Source: Sphacelaria rigidula (lineage: Eukaryota; Phaeophyceae; Sphacelariales). From it: a stretch of 34,800 nucleotides of DNA. Of the stretch, positions 30,601 to 34,800 are shown piece after piece. Position 1 is the first letter of the stretch. Every line of letters starts with the position of its first letter. Both the position numbers and the translations under genes were made by a program. The notes beneath the pieces are model-generated. The model saw nothing but the letters and a program-made list of their open reading frames with translations, was not told where the DNA came from and did no database searches. Location of the stretch: contig CAXNAA020000023.1 of the NCBI GenBank assembly GCA_964200075.2, forward strand, positions 1 through 34,800. Reading direction: 5' to 3'.

Positions 30601-33194
30601 CGTGTGTCGCCCTCGAACGAACCCGTCTGGAAAGGAAGCGATGCTTTAAAGGAGTGCTAAGGCCACTACCCTTAGGTGTGGGAGTGGTGATCTCGGGAGC
30701 CACGGACTTGGCCGTGGGATGTGCCTAGACAGTTCGTTATTTTGTCGAGAGAAGTGGCTCGAGCACCGTGATAATTGCCGCCTTGAGTTGGAGTATGACT
30801 ATTACTTCGAGGACGGAATAGACCATGACCCGAGGGGACAGGCTAGTGTTCCAGAGGGAATGGTCCCGGAACTATGCCGGAGATATGAACATTCCTGGAA
30901 CGGAGCGGAGGGATCCATATATATTATCGGGAAACATGCCGAAGGGAACATGGTCCTGTGGCGGTTGTAGACACGTGGAAGACTTTTGGACTACCCTGGT
31001 ATTGACAGTGCAGTAGCTTTTTTGTCGTGGATGAGTCAAGGAGCGGAATATTTGATATGAGTAAAATAAGGCGTTTTCGAAAGCGTGGGGTCACCTTGAA
31101 ATTGATTGAGCGAGGGGGCAGGCGTCCCACAGTTTCAGTGTTCCCTGATTTGTATGTTGAAAAATTGGCCTTGATGGAGTTCCATACATGTGAAAGTGTG
31201 CACGACCACTTGTTGCGCAGCTATCCGCCCAAAATGTTTCCCAGAAATGTTTAGAAAATTGAGGGTAACCACTGGTTTTCTCCCCAGGCGTGACCAGTCG
31301 CCAATGTGCAAAAAATGGCGTCCTATTGGTGAGGAGGGGAGGCCGGAACTACTTATGCTATCACGAGCGTCGATTTCCCCGATTCTATCTCTGTTTGTGT
31401 CCTTTTCCCTTGTATGTAGATGTTTCTTTTAGTGTTGGACTGACAGGTGGTGCTCATGTGGACGGAGATAGTGGGGAGTGTTACTCGTCGAAGTCATGCG
31501 AAAAAATGGATTGCGAGGGGTTGGCGTGAAATCGAGTAGACATGATGACAATTTTCCACGAAATGTCCATGTTTTGAGTTTGTGATGCGGGTTATATCGC
31601 AAAGCATGTGAGTTTGCCACTTTGATTGTGTGTCCTGTAGTACATGATCCAAAACGCGATGTGGCCGGCGTCAGCGATTGTGAAGTGGAACTATATTTGA
31701 TCTGTGGATCTTGAATTTGTGTTCTTGTTGTGGGTATCTCGAACATTCTTTGCGTAATGAGTTACCTGCCGAGTACCCACTTTTTTTGTGATGGTTCGCT
31801 GACCATTAGGGACCAACGTGCGTTAACATGATCGTTGTTGGGAGGCGTTTGGTTCGGTGGTTCTTCTCAGTCAGGTTGTATCCTTCAGGACTGATGGTTT
31901 GGTGTCCCCGCGATCTGATGATCGACGTTCGGGCTGCCACCCATCGTCTAAAAACCTTAATCATTCAATCATTTAAGCAAGTATACGTATTGTGTGTGTT
32001 CTGCCATCTGTCAGGCTTTGTTGATTTTGTTGGGTATGTGCGGGCTAGAAAATTGGGGGCGACGGTTTCGAGGAGTAGATGTGCAGTGGTTGATGAGGTT
32101 ATATAACACCACACCCCGTACGTACTCTTGATTTCTTTCCTTGTATTCTCCCCTCGCGTTGGTGTCGAAAACTGGGGAAGGAGGGAGACCCGGGGAACTG
32201 TGGTTCGACATGTCCAGCTTCACCGTACCCAAATGTAGAACATCGATAAATTAATGTTTCGGAATTTTTAGCATGACGGAATTCGCGTAGATGCTCATCC
32301 CCAGGCAGTAGCAGTAGTGAAGTCCTAGTGTTTTTATTTATTTTTCCTCCGCGTGTCGAGTACAGAAGAGCTACGGGCAAAAATAAATTATGTTATCGGT
32401 GTGTTGTAGTATGCTTTAATCCGGCGTTTGGGCGGGGTAGTGAGTCTCTTTCCCCCAAGAATCTATGTGTTGTCCTTGTATGTGTACCTTGCGTCTAGTG
32501 AGGACCGAAGAAGTGGCGTCGTCGAAATGTTCGGCTGCGGTAAGTATGTACAATAGCCTGTGCCGAGCGGGTTGTCTTGCACAAGTTGTCCAGTACTTTT
32601 TCTTATTTTCTTCGTTTTAGCCTACGGTCATCTTCGTGTACGTACGACTTGGCATGTGGGGTTTTGCATTGGGGGGAAGGGGGGGGGTCGCCGGGGCCAC
32701 GTAACGGGAAATGCCTTGTCGCCTGTGGTACGAAAAAGGGACTGCATCACGGCACAGTACGGTATGAGCAGTAGCGGTTCGCAGCACCATCGATCGATGA
32801 TACATGGAGTTTGCCTTCATACTCATGAATGTTGGTGCACTGTTGTATAGCACTCTTGCGCTGAAGACAAATAATACAGGTAGTTCTGGGGGGACAAAAT
32901 CTGACGTCTACTCGCCCTTGTGCACGCCGTTTTCAACGCGCAACTCCAGAGACTCAAGTTACGGGGGCTTGTCAACTGTGTGGTTCAGATGACATCCGGA
33001 CGAATGCTCAGTGCCTTCGCGCGTCTCCGACAGCGCGCGTACTTTCATGTCTCCAACATCAACAGCTGTACAGACATGCGGATATGGATGGTTTACATCC
33101 TACTCAATGCAAGCTACTACAGAGAGCGTATCGGGGCTCGTGGAGACGCATATCAAAACTGAAAACTATTGATTAATTAATTGATCGCTTCTCA
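30601..33194. other. Apparently non-coding intergenic region
   Basis: Only short ORFs without recognisable domains are present. The sequence is AT-richer than the genes and lacks paired splice sites around long frames. A G-rich run lies near 32670-32690. I see no RNA gene and no clear repeat family member. Confidence 0.4.
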
Positions 33195-33252
33195 GGCCGT
33201 GTCTTGTCGAATTGATTTCGTGTCAGACAACGTGCGGTCGAATCGAATTCGC
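33195..33252. mobile_element. Single-ended fragment of family B
   Basis: GGCCGTGTCTTGTCGAATTG, then TTTCGTGTCAGACAACGTGC and GGTCGAATCGAATTCG match the inverted end of the elements at 1403-1616 and 17549-17738. The opposite end is not visible downstream, so this is a truncated or solo end. Confidence 0.6.
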
Positions 33253-33501
33253 CCGTTTTTCCGTAAGTGTTGCCATGATATGCGATTACGAAATTTCACA
33301 TGTTTCAAGGAAAACCTCGATGAGGTCTACTGTAGCTAACACCCTGCCGACGACACTCGAGACGACATACAGATGATAAAACACAAAATACCCAGTCCCC
33401 TTCTGCATGAGTTACAGTTGGCTAGCAACATTTGCTAGCAACGTAGAACCTCAACATGTAACTGCAATGCTTCCACGTCATGACCCTCTGCCAGCCCACG
33501 C

Positions 33502-34130
33502 TCAAAACCATCCCGTGCCGTTTTCACTGTGACATTCAAACTTACACAGTCTTACGCCAACAGAGGAGAGGAAAAAAATCGGAACATAATCCGACATCTT
33601 TCCGCCCCATAACGCACGCACACACCGTGCAACCCCAGATTCAGCAACATGAGGTTGTTGTCTGTAGTCTACATGGCATGTGGTCAAAGTTTCAGCACGT
33701 AAAAACACGAACAGCGCTTGCACGGCCGTGTCTCCTGAAGTGAGCACCTCTACAGGCGATACCAAGATGGGTAAACCGCGTAGAATGACATCATCCAGAG
33801 TGTGCGCAATACGGATCGATGTGTTCGTTTGCCGGGGCAGGAGCCACCCAGCAGGAAGTGAGCGTATCTGCGTGTCAACATATGCATCCACTGACGTCTC
33901 ACGCAGTCTCACGCAGTCTGGGCCGAGGTGACTGCGTTTTGAGGGCGTATCGATGGATGGCATTGCCCAAAAAAATGTATTTTGCTTCGTGCGTCTAGCG
34001 CACCACGTAACTCGTGCCGCCGCTCCAGGAATATGCTGTCTGTGTTGTGGTCTACCTCTGTGCCAAGTTTCAGGCTTGATAGAACAGACACGGCGGAGAA
34101 ATCCACAAGCAAAATAACCCTTGATTGTAC
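33502..34130 (-). pseudogene. Frameshifted minus-strand ORF, family unknown
   Basis: Two protein-like minus-strand frames adjoin. The first follows a good acceptor (GTTGTATTTTCAG) near 34131 and contains VILLVDFSAVSVLSSLKLG and DNTD-like polar sequence ending KIHFFGQ. The second contains MPSIDTPSKRSHLG, then RSLPAGWLLPRQTN and DDVILRGLPILVSPVEVL. They are out of frame by one base at a run of seven T (plus 33969-33975). A one-base error or mutation in that run would separate one continuous frame of about 200 codons. I do not recognise the family. It is either a decayed gene, an exon with a sequencing error, or chance. Confidence 0.3.
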
Positions 34131-34279
34131 TGAAAATACAACACTAAACCCTGTTGAACCGTCGAAAGATACATGAAGTGCGTATGATTTTTGTATGCGG
34201 GAATCTTGGCAGTTGACTTGCTTTTTTCTTTGGCGTAAGACTGCTTTTTCTCTGCAACAACTCCAAATGCCCAGGCCAA

Positions 34280-34740
34280 CTTTAATGGGAACCGTTCAAA
34301 AATCCTGTCGAGAACTGCCTTTCGGGTCCTTCTCCGTCGTTTTACGCCCGAAAAGAGGGCTAGGCGGACGTTGAAGCTTCGGAACGACTCGCTCCACTCG
34401 TTGAGACCCTTCTAAGGTAACTTGGCATTTCCCGCTGACCGCATCCTTGTTTTTGGCCAAATGACGCCGAACACGAATTGTCAGTAAAAAACGATCAGGT
34501 GATCAAAATTCCCCCCTGTTTTTTGAACGCTTGACCGTTTTTTGTTGAAAATGCGTGTTTGGCCAAAAATGCAAGTGCGGCCAGCTGGAAATGCACAGTT
34601 GCCTTGGAACGTCCTCAATGAGTAGAGAAAGTCATTCCAAGGCGTCAAAATCCGCCTGGCCCTTTTTTCAGGCGTAAAACGACGGAGAAGGGCCAAAAAG
34701 GCAGTTTTCAAGAGAAATTTTGAACGGCTTCCATTAGAGT
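34280..34740. mobile_element. ~460 bp element with ~80 bp terminal inverted repeats (family F)
   Basis: The left end TTTAATGGGAACCGTTCAAA and following bases through CTTCTCCGTCGTTTTACGCC recur inverted at the right end. There GGCGTAAAACGACGGAGAAG leads out to TTTTGAACGGCTTCCATTAG. The arms match over about 80 bases with scattered differences. The middle (about 300 bases) has no ORF of interest. It is probably a non-autonomous DNA transposon. Confidence 0.75.
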
Positions 34741-34750
34741 CGGTCTAAGT

Positions 34751-34800
34751 CCAACTCTAATGGGAACCGTACAAAATTCCTGTCGAAAACTGCCTTCTGG
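34751..34800 (+). mobile_element. Start of a second family F copy, cut by window end
   Basis: CCAACTCTAATGGGAACCGT, then ACAAAATTCCTGTCG and AAAACTGCCTT match the left end of the element at 34280. The two copies are separated by only about 10 bases. Confidence 0.65.

Noticed and set aside
30719-30970. 83-codon ORF downstream of gene 2
   Set aside because: Acidic and plausible-looking but isolated, with no start context, domain or splice partners.

Overview
The window looks like nuclear DNA of an intron-rich eukaryote. GC-rich coding exons alternate with introns of about 175 to 1200 bases that have GT/AG borders and pyrimidine-rich acceptors. Microsatellites and homopolymer runs are frequent, one assembly gap of 10 N is present, and the intergenic DNA is full of short decayed transposable elements. 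A Zn2Cys6 cluster would normally suggest a fungus, but introns this long argue against one. I infer a stramenopile, most likely a brown alga of the Ectocarpus type. This is inference, since no rRNA or other marker gene is present.

Only two genes are well supported. Both are on the + strand and both appear only after exons are joined by splice phase. Gene 1 (about 6228-13846, 10 exons, 1235 codons plus stop) joins a fungal-type Zn2Cys6 cluster, a long disordered Gly/Ser region, a Myb/SANT-like repeat with W-22-W-17-W spacing split across two exons, a CX2C-X21-CX2C finger-like segment and a charged disordered tail. Gene 2 (about 23521-30010, five visible exons, 897 codons plus stop, 5' end not found) is a two-repeat Myb protein followed by a tail of about 800 mostly disordered residues. 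In both models every junction keeps the reading frame, which is the strongest evidence for them. Both proteins look like nuclear, DNA-binding transcriptional regulators. Nothing shows that they act together.

Layout: 1-6200 holds a possible minus-strand membrane-protein exon near the left end and then repeat-rich DNA. 6228-13846 is gene 1. 13847-15960 is its 3' flank and an unassigned stretch with the gap. 15960-22300 is a transposon graveyard with at least five repeat families, some nested. 22300-23520 is the 5' flank of gene 2 and 23521-30010 is gene 2. 30011-33200 is 3' flank and apparently non-coding DNA. 33500-34130 has a decayed or mis-sequenced minus-strand ORF. 34280-34800 has a long-inverted-repeat element and the start of a second copy.

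The most distinctive mobile DNA is a family of roughly 105 bp elements bounded by TTAA with CCCTTTGACCGCGAG-type inverted ends, which looks like non-autonomous piggyBac-type MITEs. One copy sits inside a tandem repeat that still shows its probable empty site. Other families are a 190-214 bp element with inverted ends of about 56 bp, a 460 bp element with inverted ends of about 80 bp, and several dispersed or palindromic repeats. No intact transposase or reverse transcriptase was seen.
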